Shown here: positions 32,143 through 42,711 of the stretch, in pieces
Layout of the letters: each line of letters starts with the position of its first letter
How positions within the stretch are numbered: position 1 is the first letter of the stretch
NCBI GenBank assembly: GCA_958510875.1
Contig: OY294067.1
Location: 146,787,743-146,851,742, forward strand
Source of the DNA: Endomychus coccineus
Lineage: Eukaryota; Arthropoda; Insecta; Coleoptera; Endomychidae
Reading direction: 5' to 3'
DNA length: 64,000 nucleotides
Notes under the pieces: model-generated
What the model saw: the letters and a program-made list of their open reading frames with translations, nothing else
What the model was told of the DNA's origin: nothing
Database searches by the model: none
Position numbers and translations under genes: made by a program

Positions 32143-35100
32143 CTAATCTGTGTCCATGATTGCATAATGCTCCCAAGGAAGCGTAGCAAAAGTTCCTGGT
32201 ATTAAGTGTCGTTTATCATCGTTGGGGGATAGGGCAATCTTCTCCTGGCTTATGGAGAACACCTCATGTTTTACTGCCCTAATCAGATTTTGAGTAACTG
32301 ACACCTCCTTCCACTCCTCAAGGCACTCAACATGGTCTTCAAAATCGATTCTGTTTTTAACGACGGAAAATTTTACTCCCTTAGCTTTTTTTTGTTACGC
32401 CATAATTCCGTATAATATCATTTATTTCAGACTCGTCATACTCAGCTGCTTCAAGATCTTGAAGCAGTATAGTGACATCATCCTCAGAAGTCGAAATCTT
32501 TACTGCATATAATTTAGCTCGGAGGCACACAAAATCAGTCATAGGAGTTCCCCCGTTCTCGTCCTTCATCTTCCCTAATACTTTCTTATTGACGAGCGGA
32601 ATATTATAGATGTTATCAGGCTGGTAGTCGCTGGTGTCGAAGTATTGATGGCAGTCACGTTTCATTACATCATAATGGTCTTTCCCCAACTCATATATGA
32701 GAGAGTCTGTATCTGTATACAGTATAGAACAACTATCCCCAAACGCTGGACCCATATACTTATAATGGAAGTCGTAGATAGTTGTCTTAGCCAAATCCAA
32801 TATAGACATTCCTACATATATAGGTTTATTCAGCCATACTTCCAACTTGTTTAGCTCAACTGCTACCAAATTCTCGTTGAAGATGGTGCAGCTCTTGAAC
32901 TCAGGCTTAGAAATACATGATTCAGGTCTATACCGCCCACCCCACTCGGTAAGTAGGCGAACGTTCACTCTTTTGCAAATATTTTCCATAGTCTTGCCGA
33001 ACACTGCATTATTCATTAATTTGAATAAGTTCTTCTCGAACTCATTCTTCGCAGCCTTTCGGAGGTCAGTATTCAGATCAATATACGATTTCAACCATGG
33101 AGCTTGCTTAAATTTCAAGGCACGATGAATTTTGGTAAGGATCATTCCGTTTTCTAGCGCTTGCTTAAAGCTACGGTAATGTATAACATACTTCTCCTTA
33201 GGGTGAAGCGTCGCCATCAATTTTGATGGTGCATTGCCTGTTTGAGGATTAATATGTAGTGGGCAGAAGGGTAAATCTTTATGTTGATCATGCAGATGTT
33301 TAGGGTACTCTAAATCGACTTCTAAAATATATCCTTCATCAGAATCATCTGGAACTGTAGTAACGTCAATATTTGTATCACACCATTCAAATCCGCCATA
33401 TGGGAGAGCTTGACTCATGGCCCAACCATACTGGTTATTGACGTCATAATACATCAAATAAGAATCAGCTTTCGATAGATTATAATTCGGCATATATTTA
33501 TTGTTGGCGTGAGCTCTTCGCTTAGAACATACTTGACTGAGTCCGCCTCTAATCCCTTTCTCAACGAATAGAAATATATCGAGATCTGTGAGAAGCTCAA
33601 GTTCTTGTTTCGTATGTTTCAGCATCGCATCCCAAGTAAAGCCGGGCAGTGTAAAGTAGTGCGCAGGATCCAAATTATATGTTTGATGACAGCTACTCCT
33701 GAATTGTTCGAAAACATCGGCCAGTAGCATTATGTCCGTCTTCATATACAGATCGACGTATTGGCCCAAGTTTCGACATTCAAATTTTTCCCATATATGC
33801 CTAGCTCGCTGGTAGAGTCTCCGCGGACATGGTTTCTCCTCCAATTTATTGGAGAAAGCCTCAATTGGCGGTACAAAAAACTCGGAGAATCTATCAAACG
33901 AGTCGACATAATCATACGGCATAACATCTTTCTTGGTTAGAAGCTTAACTCGTTCATCATCAAGTTCTCCAAACTGACATTTCAAATTTGGGTAATCACC
34001 CAAGTATGATGCCAACTTATCCAAGGACGAATTCATGAATCTAAACGAGTCGATGAATCTGAGTTGAATGGGGGCATCATCGATATGTTTGGTGAAACTT
34101 ATATATTTCTCTTTGGTTATCGGAAGCAAATCGATTTTACCGTCCATTCGCGAGGCTATATCTTCGATGATAAAGTTTGCATCGTAATTGGAAAGATTGT
34201 GAAAAACTACAGGAACAACATGTGTGTCTTGATAGTTGATGTTGCACCCTTCATGTGCTGCTCCCCGATAATTTTTCATAGGTAGAAGGTGATTGTGATC
34301 TCGCACTTTTTTATCGGCTTCCGAGAATGGCTGTTCGCAAATGTGGCAACAGCTCGCCCTTCTGAATGCAGCTTCATCGTCCTCAGACATATCGATGTCA
34401 TATGGACAACAGAAAACTGTACCCAAATCTTCTGCAATAGTCTTCATCTGATCTGCGAACCAACTCATACATTCCACGCCGCGATAGGCTCGATAGAAGG
34501 ATAGGGAATCTTCATATGAACATTTCATGTAATAGCCGATAGCTGCAGGGATATGTTGTTGAGGCTTCTTCGGATCCGAAGTGGGTGTAAGAACGCTTTC
34601 TAGATCAGCATATACCACAAATGGTGCTTTCACTTTATTCCTGAAATTTTTGAATTTCAGGATATTCTTTCCAACTTCGGGCATCTTAACTTTACAGCTA
34701 TTCAGCTTCTCACAGTCTTCAGTATGTTTACCCAACTTCTCCTCAGAGCGGAAGTAATGGAGGCATCGTTCGCAAAAATATTTCCGTCCATCATGTTTAC
34801 TCAGCTGCGAAGAAACCAGACGTGATAGATCTTTGATCCATACGTAATGGAAACGAATTGGGGCCGCATCATCGCTATCTTCTTCTTCCTTCTCAAAGTA
34901 TCGATCTTGAATAAGTAGAAGGTTAACGTGTCTATCCCTCTTCTCCTTCGTAAGGTAGGTAGGTAATGTAACGAATGACTTTCCACTTTTATTTAAGATG
35001 TATACGTTGATGGAGACTTCATTCTGCTTCTCAAAGTTAGGGATCTGACGCATTGTCATCGGAAATTGAACCCCTTTCAATTTTAATACTTCCGTGTAGT

Positions 35101-35929
35101 GGGGGTATGAACTAACTCTATCGGAATTAGCATAGATTGGATATAGTGCTGAAGTCATTGCCCATGCGAAACATGCATCATCGCCATTTTTCACATTAAT
35201 GCAAGCCTTCTTACGTCTAATCTGGGCAGGTAAATCAATATATGAAGACCCTAGTTGAGGGGTGAACTTGTTGATATTCACCCCCAAATTGATAATCTTA
35301 GTCAACGCCCACCCGCTGTCTATTTCTTGGAACTCTTCTAATTGGGTCAATGTAGGCTTCACTATCTTATCCTCAAACCAACTATCCAAGCAGGTGTCTC
35401 GAAAGATTGGTGAATTGGATGTATTAAAGTATTTGAACTCCGTCAATACCTGCTTCGCTTTGACGAGTTGGAATTCTCCACAGAATACGGCATTAACTTT
35501 AACCGCCTCGTCATTCTTGAGAGCATTCTTAATACGTCGCTTGAAGAGGGCCTTACAGTCCCCTAGAAACGCCTTGGGATCCTTATGCTTTACGTTTGAA
35601 AGGATCCCAGTACGGATTCGACTATCAAATGCAGACAAAGAATCACTCCAATGAACTCGATCCCACACTGTTTCTTTTCGTGAATCCACACCGGATCCCC
35701 TCTTCTGCTCAGATTTTATCTGAACCCGCAGAGTCTTCAGAGCTCCCAATGCTGATAGCAGCTGCTGCTTCTCCCCAATATTTTTAGCCGTTTTAAGGGC
35801 ATTATTTATCCTCCTTATCCCTAGAGAGCATTCCCGCAACCCCTCGGCAGCTGCTGTTCGATCATAGTGTGGTGTTAGAAGTCCGAGAAGAGCTGCGATA
35901 TGCTTCACCAAATCGGTGAAAATGGACAT
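32143..35929 (-). CDS. Protein-primed-type family B DNA polymerase
   Basis: Main frame 32381-35929, 1182 codons without a stop, starting at ATG after an AT-rich leader. Order of features: a CFAWAM motif near 253-258, a C..C..H..C zinc motif (CERCLHYF..HTEDC, 386-406), exonuclease I YADLES (440-445), an HNH-like module CCHIC...VRDHNH...CNINY (527-566), Exo II NLSNYDANF (578-586), Exo III YVDLYMKTD (724-732), Pol A YDVNNQYGWAM (828-838), Pol B KLMNNAVFGKT (970-980) and Pol C YTDTDS (1071-1076). All catalytic residues are present. This is the Polinton/arthropod PolB type, which would replicate the element from a protein primer at the termini. The frame stops just after an A8 run (32386-32393 complement). 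About 75 more family-like codons follow in another frame to a stop at 32143, so a one-base slip or programmed frameshift is likely. Confidence 0.93.
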
Positions 35930-36096
35930 CTTGATCTGCGATAGAATTGAAAATTAGTAAATGTTATCGTTTGGAAAATGGATAAGATCTTCTCCAACTT
36001 CCACATGAGAATTATTGAAGGAGAACTCGAGTGATATATACCTGTAGAAATTATACGGAATCCGGTTTTTCTGTTGAGATTACAGATGACTTATAT
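35930..36096 (-). other. Polymerase upstream region
   Basis: AT-rich sequence 5' of the polymerase start on the minus strand. It would hold the promoter; no clear TATA box or initiator can be singled out. Confidence 0.3.
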
Positions 36097-36430
36097 GTAT
36101 CTAATTTTACTCTCCAAATTACCCCTTTATATAAACTCTCGAACGATATGTACCGGCTACTTATAAGGTTATATGCTGCTGTATAATTACCTATATGCAG
36201 CTGGATGATATAAATGTATCTAATTTTACTCTCCAAATCACCCCTTTATATAAACTCTCGAACGTTATGTACCGGTGACTTATAAGGTTATATGTTGCTG
36301 TATAATTACCTATATGCAGCTGGATGATATAAATGTATCTAATTTCACTCTCCAAATCACCCCTTTATATAAACTCTCGAACGTTATGTACCGGTGACTT
36401 ATAAGGTTATATGTTGCTGTATAATCACCC
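36097..36430. repeat. 119-bp tandem repeat, ~2.8 copies
   Basis: GTATCTAATTT recurs at 36097, 36216 and 36335, a period of 119 bp. Units share TTACTCTCCAAAT, ACCCCTTTATATAAACTCTCGAACG, TATGTACCGG, TTATAAGGTTATATG and GCTGCTGTATAAT. The array lies directly upstream of the polymerase gene, between it and the GNAT-like frame. Confidence 0.85.
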
Positions 36431-36442
36431 GTATGACTTAAA

Positions 36443-36510
36443 CTGAGATTATGAGTATATTACACGCTGGTATATTACTTCATCGACGACCGAATATTAA
36501 ACTTTTTTTC
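36443..36510. repeat. ~65-bp direct repeat, copy 1
   Basis: GAGATTATGAGTATATTA, CGCTGGTATATTACTTCATC and GACGACCGAATATT are shared with 37666-37735 in the same orientation. The two copies bracket the GNAT-like frame and ~1.15 kb of sequence. Confidence 0.8.
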
Positions 36511-37188
36511 TAATATTGGAGGAGAGATTACAGATATTCAAAAACCTTGATTAGCGTAAACACATACGTACACTTAGGATATATTCAGAGAGAGCTTTAG
36601 CTCGAAATGATTACATTAAATATATTCACGTTATTAGCCCTCCATAACAAGAATTTTTCATCAACATATCTCTCACAGTTCTTGTTATCAGTTTCCGTTT
36701 ACTTAATTCTATTAATTTTAATTTCACTCGCTATCAATTTCCTATTCAGAATCGCTATCAACCTCAATTACTCAAGGCAGCAATTTTTATTCGGGGTAGT
36801 GTGAGATTTTTCAACTTTGCTTCATCAGTTTCCATTATAATTAATTATCAGCCTTATTTTCTCTTTTACTATCTTGAGTTGAAACAGCAATCAGCAACAG
36901 CGGTTTTCTCATTATTACATATTTTCTCAGCTGATCAATACATGTTTCCGTTCGACGATTTATTAATGAACTTCTAACCCCACCTTGAATTTATGAGCAA
37001 TCTTTCTGAATCGCTATTTCTGACTTAGATTTATAGGTAATCGAATGATTTTCACTATTTCACTTATATACCACCATTCCGTAATTAGCTAATTCAATTC
37101 ATCAGATTATGGAATAAAGAATGATTCTAATAAACTTTTTTTATTTGTAATGTACAATTATCATTCATAATTCATAATTCAGGATATA
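36511..37188. other. Non-coding stretch inside the Polinton-like element
   Basis: No reading frame was recognised. A short duplicate of the end of the GNAT-like frame (GAGCAATCTTTCTGAATCGCTATTT, near 36990-37015, similar to 37250-37275) suggests a decayed second copy of that gene's 3' part. Confidence 0.4.
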
Positions 37189-37597
37189 TTACGGGTATCT
37201 AAACATTACACTGCCATGTTTATCTCCATAATTGATACACCCACATTTTGTAAGCAATTTTTCTGAATCACTATTTGAGCAGAATGCTGAAAATTGATTC
37301 ATCTTCTTGGTGTGCATAATCAATTTTTGCTGCATATCCCTTTCTACGGTACTCCTTCAGGGTATAAATGAAATTCATCGTCTTTGGATTGGTATGTTCA
37401 CCCAGAGGATCATAATCCATACTCGACATTAGCACGAAAGAGGCTGGTTTATCATGTATGTATAATACATAACATGACACTCTCTGATCCTGACACCACA
37501 TCTCGATAATGATGCGTGTAATCATATCCTCTTCAAGATGAAACTTTCGAATTTTTCTAATAGCTTTCTCTCCATATAAAAATGTTACCTTCTCCAT
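37189..37597 (-). pseudogene. GNAT-fold acetyltransferase-like protein, frameshifted
   Basis: The minus-strand frame 37271-37597 (108 codons) has strands VSCYVLYIHD and PASFVLMSS, then MNFIYTLKEYRRKGYA, the GNAT motif A with an R-R-K-G-Y-A acetyl-CoA loop (R/QxxGxG/A). It stops early, but the next frame continues with a plausible GNAT C-terminus (an FCSNSDSEKLL then a GCINYGDKH-like motif) to a stop at 37189. A one- or two-base indel near 37280 is therefore likely. GNAT proteins transfer acetyl groups from acetyl-CoA to amines; the substrate is unknown. It is not among the usual Polinton core genes. Confidence 0.6.
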
Positions 37598-37665
37598 GAG
37601 TCTCTCAAAAAAACGGAATGTTTATAAGGAAATTAAATTACCTACTTCTGAGGCGGGGACACTAT

Positions 37666-37735
37666 TGAGATTATGAGTATATTATACGCTGGTATATTAC
37701 TTCATCGACGACCGAATATTGAACTTTTTTTAAAT
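37666..37735. repeat. ~65-bp direct repeat, copy 2
   Basis: Second copy of the block at 36443-36510, differing at a few bases (TATTATACG versus TATTACACG; ATTGAAC versus ATTAAAC). Just before it, AAACGGAATGTTTATAAGG (about 37612) also occurs near 30489 in the left TIR, so TIR sequence has spread inside the element. Confidence 0.75.
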
Positions 37736-37929
37736 TTGTTTATATCGACCTATTACAATATTTTACATTTGTGAACTGTGTGTAGTCACTTATTCTACAC
37801 CAACAGATATATGTGATATGAAACAGTTGCATCCTAACTCATTTTCAGTCGATTCTGATAATGCTATATTTATACGCTTCCCCATCCAATTTGCGTATAG
37901 ATTTTGAGGGAAAAAGTTGAAATTCATAT

Positions 37930-38220
37930 TCTACTTATCAAGCTCTTTCATTTGATACCCATGAAGCTATAGTTGCAGCAAAATTCACAGTTTTTCCTGT
38001 TTATATGCTTGATATCAGATTTTTCCTCATGCAAATCATAAAATTCATACTTTACTCGTTAAGACCTTTCATTTGATACCCATGAAGCTATAGTTGCAGC
38101 AAAATTTACAGTTTTTCCTGTTTATGTGCTTGATATCAGATTTTTCCTGATGCAAATCATAAAATTCATACTCTACTTGTTAAGACCTTCCATTTGATAC
38201 CCATAAAGCCGCACTTTAAA
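37930..38220. repeat. 121-bp tandem repeat, ~2.4 copies
   Basis: TTTGATACCCATGAAGC recurs at 37951, 38072 and 38193 (the last slightly changed), a period of 121 bp. Units share GCTATAGTTGCAGCAAAATT, ACAGTTTTTCCTGTTTAT, GCTTGATATCAGATTTTTCCT and CAAATCATAAAATTCATAC. No coding frame. Confidence 0.85.
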
Positions 38221-38424
38221 AAATAAAAATTTCAAATCCTTATCGCGAGAGATCGGTCAAACTGATCGATATATAAATAGTATATTCTTATTCAGCACAT
38301 CACGTAGATTCAGAATATGCACTTCCGGTCTCACTTCCGGTGTGACAATGTGCTACCTATATAATCTACTTCCGCCGGATGCACATAAATGTCTGATATT
38401 TCGAAATTAATCAATTTAATATAT

Positions 38425-39215
38425 GTGTAAAGTAACATTTTTGCATGCAAAGTCACAAGGCGGTTCTTTCATAGCCGTCAGGCAACAGTTCCCTTTAATG
38501 CTGCTAAAGCAGATGAAAAACACTGTTCATACCTAACCTCTGATGGTAACAACACGTTTTGTAGACGGGGATCACAGATACCGAAGTTGATACTCTCTCT
38601 CCCCAAAAGGAGATACCTGTAATGTTTCCATTTGGGAAAAGTCGACCACCCTTTAGACCTCGAGTTGGATGGTGGAGCGAAAGAGTGGGGGTGTAAAGCA
38701 ACATTTTTGAATGCAAAGTCACAAGGCGGTTCTTTCATAGCCGTCAGGCAACAGTTCCCTTTAATGCTGCTAAAGCAAATGAAAAACACTGTTCATACCT
38801 AACCTCTGATGGTAACAACCCATTTTGTAGACGGGGATTACAGATACCGAAGTTGATACTCTCTCCCCAAAAGGAGATACCTGTCGTGTTTCCATTTGGG
38901 AAAAGTCGACCACCCTTTAGACCTCGAGTTGGATGGTGAAGCGAAAGAGTGGGGGTGTAAAGCAACATTTTTGAATGCAAAGTCACAAGGCGGTTCTTTC
39001 ATAGCCGTCAGGCAACAGTTCCCTTTAATGCTGCTAAAGCAAATGAAAAACACTGTTCATACCTAACCTCTGATGGTAACAACCCATTTTGTAGACGGGG
39101 ATTACAGATACCGAAGTTGATACTATTTCTCCCCAAAAGGAGATACCTGTCGTGTTTCCATTTGGGAAAAGTCGACCGCCCTTTAGAACTCGAGTTGGAT
39201 GGTGAAGCATGAAAG
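38425..39215. repeat. ~265-bp tandem repeat, 3 copies
   Basis: GTGTAAAG(T/C)AACATTTTTG starts units at 38425, 38691 and 38955. Units share AAGTCACAAGGCGGTTCTTTC, AGCCGTCAGGCAACAGTTCCC, TAATGCTGCTAAAGCA, CCTAACCTCTGATGGTAACAA, CCCAAAAGGAGATACCTGT and GGGAAAAGTCGACC. They are about 95 percent identical. Both strands hold moderate open frames in each unit, but these look like by-products of the repeat. GC content is higher than in the rest of the element, which suggests a distinct origin. Confidence 0.88.
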
Positions 39216-40500
39216 TAAGGTATAAAATATGTTAACTTACATTATTATTGCACTAAAGCACTAACACTTGTTTGAAAGTTTCTCACAAAATATATTTAAC
39301 TCGCTAAACACAGAGCACACACAAAAACACGTCTAGTTCCTTCTGAAGCTAGTAGAATAATGATTTGATAATGGCATGAGGTATGCGCACATCGAGTTTT
39401 ATAGGAACTTCTTATCACTTTCCTGTTATGTTCACACGATGTGCAGGAAGTCTCATCCGCCTGTTATATCATGATAATAAGTTCGCTGTAACCACAAGCA
39501 GGAAGTCTCGTCCGGCTGTTATATTCATATTGATAAGATTCACAACCACAAGCAGGATGTTACATTCTATTTGAAATCGCGTGATTGTAGAAACTTCCTT
39601 GAAATATTTATCCGCATACATTTTTTCCTCAACCGATAACAACTTTATCATTTTTCCTGGGAACTAACTTAATTCGTAGGACTTTGGATTAAATATTGTG
39701 TATAAAACTCTAGGCACTTCATAGGGAAAAAACAGTATTCTTGTAAGTGTTGCGTGACATAGTGAAAATAGGTGAATACACATTTTTCCGGTATATTAAG
39801 AAATTTACCAATCGGTGAGCTGTTTATTTCATCTTGATCTTACTATATATCATGAGTACAAAAATTTCGTTATTTTCTGGCGGTTATTCTGCAGATGAGA
39901 GCGAGATTCTATCAAGGCATGATAATTCCTTCGAAACCCTACTCCTCATCATAGGGATTTATTTTTTCCTCGATTAGATTGAAGCTTATTTAGCATTCAG
40001 TTATTGGAATAATATTTATTATAAGCATGATTGGAGTGATTGATGTTTCATTTGGATTTAGATATAGTTGCAATATTATTATATTTCTTATCCCCCGATT
40101 AATGTTTGGGTATAAAACACATTTAACATTTGAGTATATGAATAATAATTATATAACTGTTGTGTTGAAGAATGATAATTTTTTTTTTGATAATGAGATG
40201 ATTAGTTATTCATTTAGAATCTGACAGCCTTGATTTTGGTAGGTAAGTGATCATGCTGCAGCCATCCTCTCCTGATAAGCACTTTGGCGAATTAATAATC
40301 CGCCCTAATTGATTTTTGAGGGGGTGTGCAGTCATACTTCGCAGGCTGTTGAAGCATATGCTGAACAAGCGCCTGAATATTGATGAGGAGCGCCTATGAA
40401 GATACAATGCACCTACTTTTATGAAGCATGTGTTTGAATACCATATAGATCAGCGCTTATATTCATATGATCATTATTCTTATCCATATTTCATTCCTCA
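39216..40500. other. Non-coding stretch inside the Polinton-like element
   Basis: No protein family was recognised on either strand. A small direct repeat is present near 39440-39560 (GCAGGAAGTCTC-TCCG and CTGTTATAT). A full Polinton would be expected to hold capsid or ATPase genes in such a region; none are seen. Confidence 0.4.
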
Positions 40501-40504
40501 TCCA

Positions 40505-40640
40505 ACCATAATGGTTCGTGAACGATGATGACGTCATCGTCTGTTGAAGCTAGCTAAAAAGCGATGTGTCATAAGTTCTACCTCTTGGGCGGTTAGGAGA
40601 TGAGCTTGATCTTTATAAACTCCTCGCATATATATATGTA
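40505..40640 (-). repeat. Subterminal inverted block, right end
   Basis: Contains one inverse copy of the palindromic part of the 68-bp minisatellite (GGTTCGTGAACGATGATGACGTCA, about 40512-40535) and CATAAGTTCTACCTCTTGGG, the inverse of the block at 31750-31775. It shows what the left end looked like before its minisatellites expanded. Confidence 0.7.
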
Positions 40641-40877
40641 TTTCTGCAGCGCAGATAATTCATAATATCGCTATTATGAGAAGCATTTGTAACTACCACA
40701 TGTTAGATGTTATGACTGAAGACCTGTGAGGCATACGATGCACCGCGACTGATATCATTATAACTCAGACAAAACCTCATGACTAACGGTATGTACAAAC
40801 AACTCCTCATTTCATTGAGGACTCACTCAGGGTAGATACCTCGCTGAAGACTTGCGTGACAGGCATCATTATACCTG

Positions 40878-42088
40878 CACATTCCATACCTTATTTGAAG
40901 TCCCCCAACCCCATTTTTGTGTACTGAAAATAATATCCACATATCTATATGTTCAAGATGATTGGAATCACATTTTGTAATATAGAAATCAAGTAAGGTG
41001 CATATAGCTTGAATAAACGTCATGAAGGTAATCCGCTTATGAACATTCCGTTTTGAGAAATGTAGAAGATATCATTTCTATACTATATAACATTCCATCT
41101 ATGCATTCAAGGAGCAGCAGCCCTCCCATGATACCTCCGATGAATACCCGCCTCTTTCAAAAATTACGTGACTGACAGCATACATAAACAGCGCCATTAT
41201 AACTCTTTCAAAACCCCTATGGCTAGCGCTATGAAGTCTCACATGTCATACCTCGCTGTAGATCCTGCGACATACACTTCATCCCCACACGTTCAAACAT
41301 CTCCACGACTGACGTTATGTACAAACACTCCCATCATAACTCTTCCAAAACCCCTATGGCTAGCGCTATGAAGTCTCACATACCATACCTCGCTGTAGAC
41401 CCCGCGCCATACACTTCGCCCCCTTCGTGTTCAAACACCCACACGGCTGACGTCATGTATAAACAACTACCTGTACCACATAGGCTGCAATATACTCGCA
41501 CTTATCACTCAGACCGGATACCCCGCGGTTATATCTACAACATTAAAATCGCTTGTTCTGAGCGGTTAAGGAGCTGGCTTTGGATTTCATTTCTCGGGTT
41601 CGATTCCCGTGTGTAGAAAAATATTTCATTTTCAGTAGGAGTGCATTAAATTGTTCAAGTCCACCTTCGCGGTTAAGCCGCCTAACTTTAGAGTTTATTT
41701 CCCAGGTTCGAATCTCGGTGTGTAGAAAAATCATTTCAGTAGAATGTGAGTACTCAGATACCTAATTCATAGACTTCAGATTGCCCCGACTATAGTTGAG
41801 GAAGATCCATAGACAGATGGTTAGTTCACAGACTTGACCCAACCATAGTTAAGGAAGAACCATAGACAGATGACTAGTTCACAGACTTCGGGAACCATAG
41901 ACATATTACCAGTTCACAGACTTCCAGAACCATGGACTACCTACCCCTATCGATATGACTGCGCATGCGTGATTGTGGATGACCTTGGAATGGACCGTTT
42001 TCTGACAATTTGAACTTTAGATTTCCTTATGGAGATTTACATGCAAAAAAGGGTGATTTTGAGGGAGAACTGTCCTAGCACATCTACT
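40878..42088 (-). repeat. Right terminal inverted repeat of the Polinton-like element
   Basis: Inverse counterpart of 29439-30634. It holds the same ~147-bp units (41168-41510), the tRNA-like pair (41555-41735; GGGTTCGATTCCCGTGTG and GGTTCGAATCTCGGTGTG) and the short AAGTCTGTGAAC-type units (41770-41930), and ends CTAGCACATCTACT. A small insertion near 40980-41010 relative to the left arm is also visible. Confidence 0.88.
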
Positions 42089-42377
42089 GCCGACTCCCTA
42101 CACCGATGGGGCCTTGCCGACAGTCCGCAGTGCGACTGTGGTTCTCCGAGACAAACGATCCGCCATATCGTTTCAAACTGCCAAACCGTGCTTATGGCGG
42201 AAACTTACAGGAATTCGCAGAATGCTCTCAAGACGCACTTGAATGGCTGTGCAATTTGGACATTAATATATAGTTTGTCATAGGACTTATGCTATGATAT
42301 GTGCTATGTTTTTATAGAGTTTGTATAAATTTTACATTTCATTTCTTCACTAATAATTAATAATGAATAAATGAAAT
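42089..42377 (+). pseudogene. Jockey-type LINE ORF2, C-terminal end
   Basis: Continues the LINE of 28453-29438 after the GCCGAC duplication. It has LHRWGLADSPQCDCG and PRQTIRHIVSNC, the conserved C-terminal cysteine-histidine region of jockey-type ORF2 proteins. The frame stops at 42283. The AT-rich tail with ATGAATAAATGAAAT near 42360-42377 is probably the LINE 3' end. With the Polinton removed, frame and motif spacing are normal across the join. Confidence 0.85.
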
Positions 42378-42711
42378 ACTTACGAGTGGATGATTGATGA
42401 CTCAATTTAATATATTTTATTGATTTTAAGGACTTTTTCCCATAAAAATAATATTTATAATATCATATTATGACAATGACAATCATCATTCTTACAACCT
42501 ATCCAAACCTCCTTAATTGAAATATTTCATTATTCTGATAATTTTTTTATTGTGAAATATTATGGTTAAGAAAATAATAGTGAAATAGCTTTTTTTGTGG
42601 TGGGGGGAGGGGCTGAATATGATGTTATAAACATTTCCTTTATGGAAAAAGTTTTTAAAATCAAGAAAATAAATTAGGAAGAGTCTTCAATCATCCACTT
42701 GTAGGTATTTT
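42378..42711. mobile_element. MITE with ~75-bp inverted ends
   Basis: TACTTACGAGTGGATGATTG opens the left arm (42378) and the inverse of TACCTACAAGTGGATGATTG closes the right arm (about 42711). The arms continue with GACTC, TTTATT-TTGATTTTAA and GACTTTTTCCCATAAA. The centre is A/T-rich with a G run. It sits exactly between the LINE tail and the right 905-bp arm. Its ends overlap the arm's inner edge by a few bases. Confidence 0.75.

Larger units (their letters stand above)
29439..42088 (-). mobile_element. Polinton/Maverick-like element, 12,650 bp
   Basis: Termini are AGTAGATGTGCTAGGACAG and its exact inverse, flanked by a perfect 6-bp duplication GCCGAC (29433-29438 and 42089-42094). AG...CT ends with a 6-bp duplication are the Polinton/Maverick signature. 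The terminal inverted repeats are about 1.2 kb. Removing the element and one duplication restores the LINE frame. Inside are a protein-primed-type DNA polymerase B (minus), a GNAT-like frame (minus) and at least five tandem repeat families. I find no integrase, FtsK-type ATPase, protease or capsid frame. It is either an internally deleted Polinton or a reduced relative. Confidence 0.9.

Noticed and set aside
38478..39053. Repeated ~100-codon minus-strand frames (FFICFSSIKGNCC...)
   Set aside because: They arise from the ~265-bp tandem unit; no family resemblance, and the frame shifts between copies.
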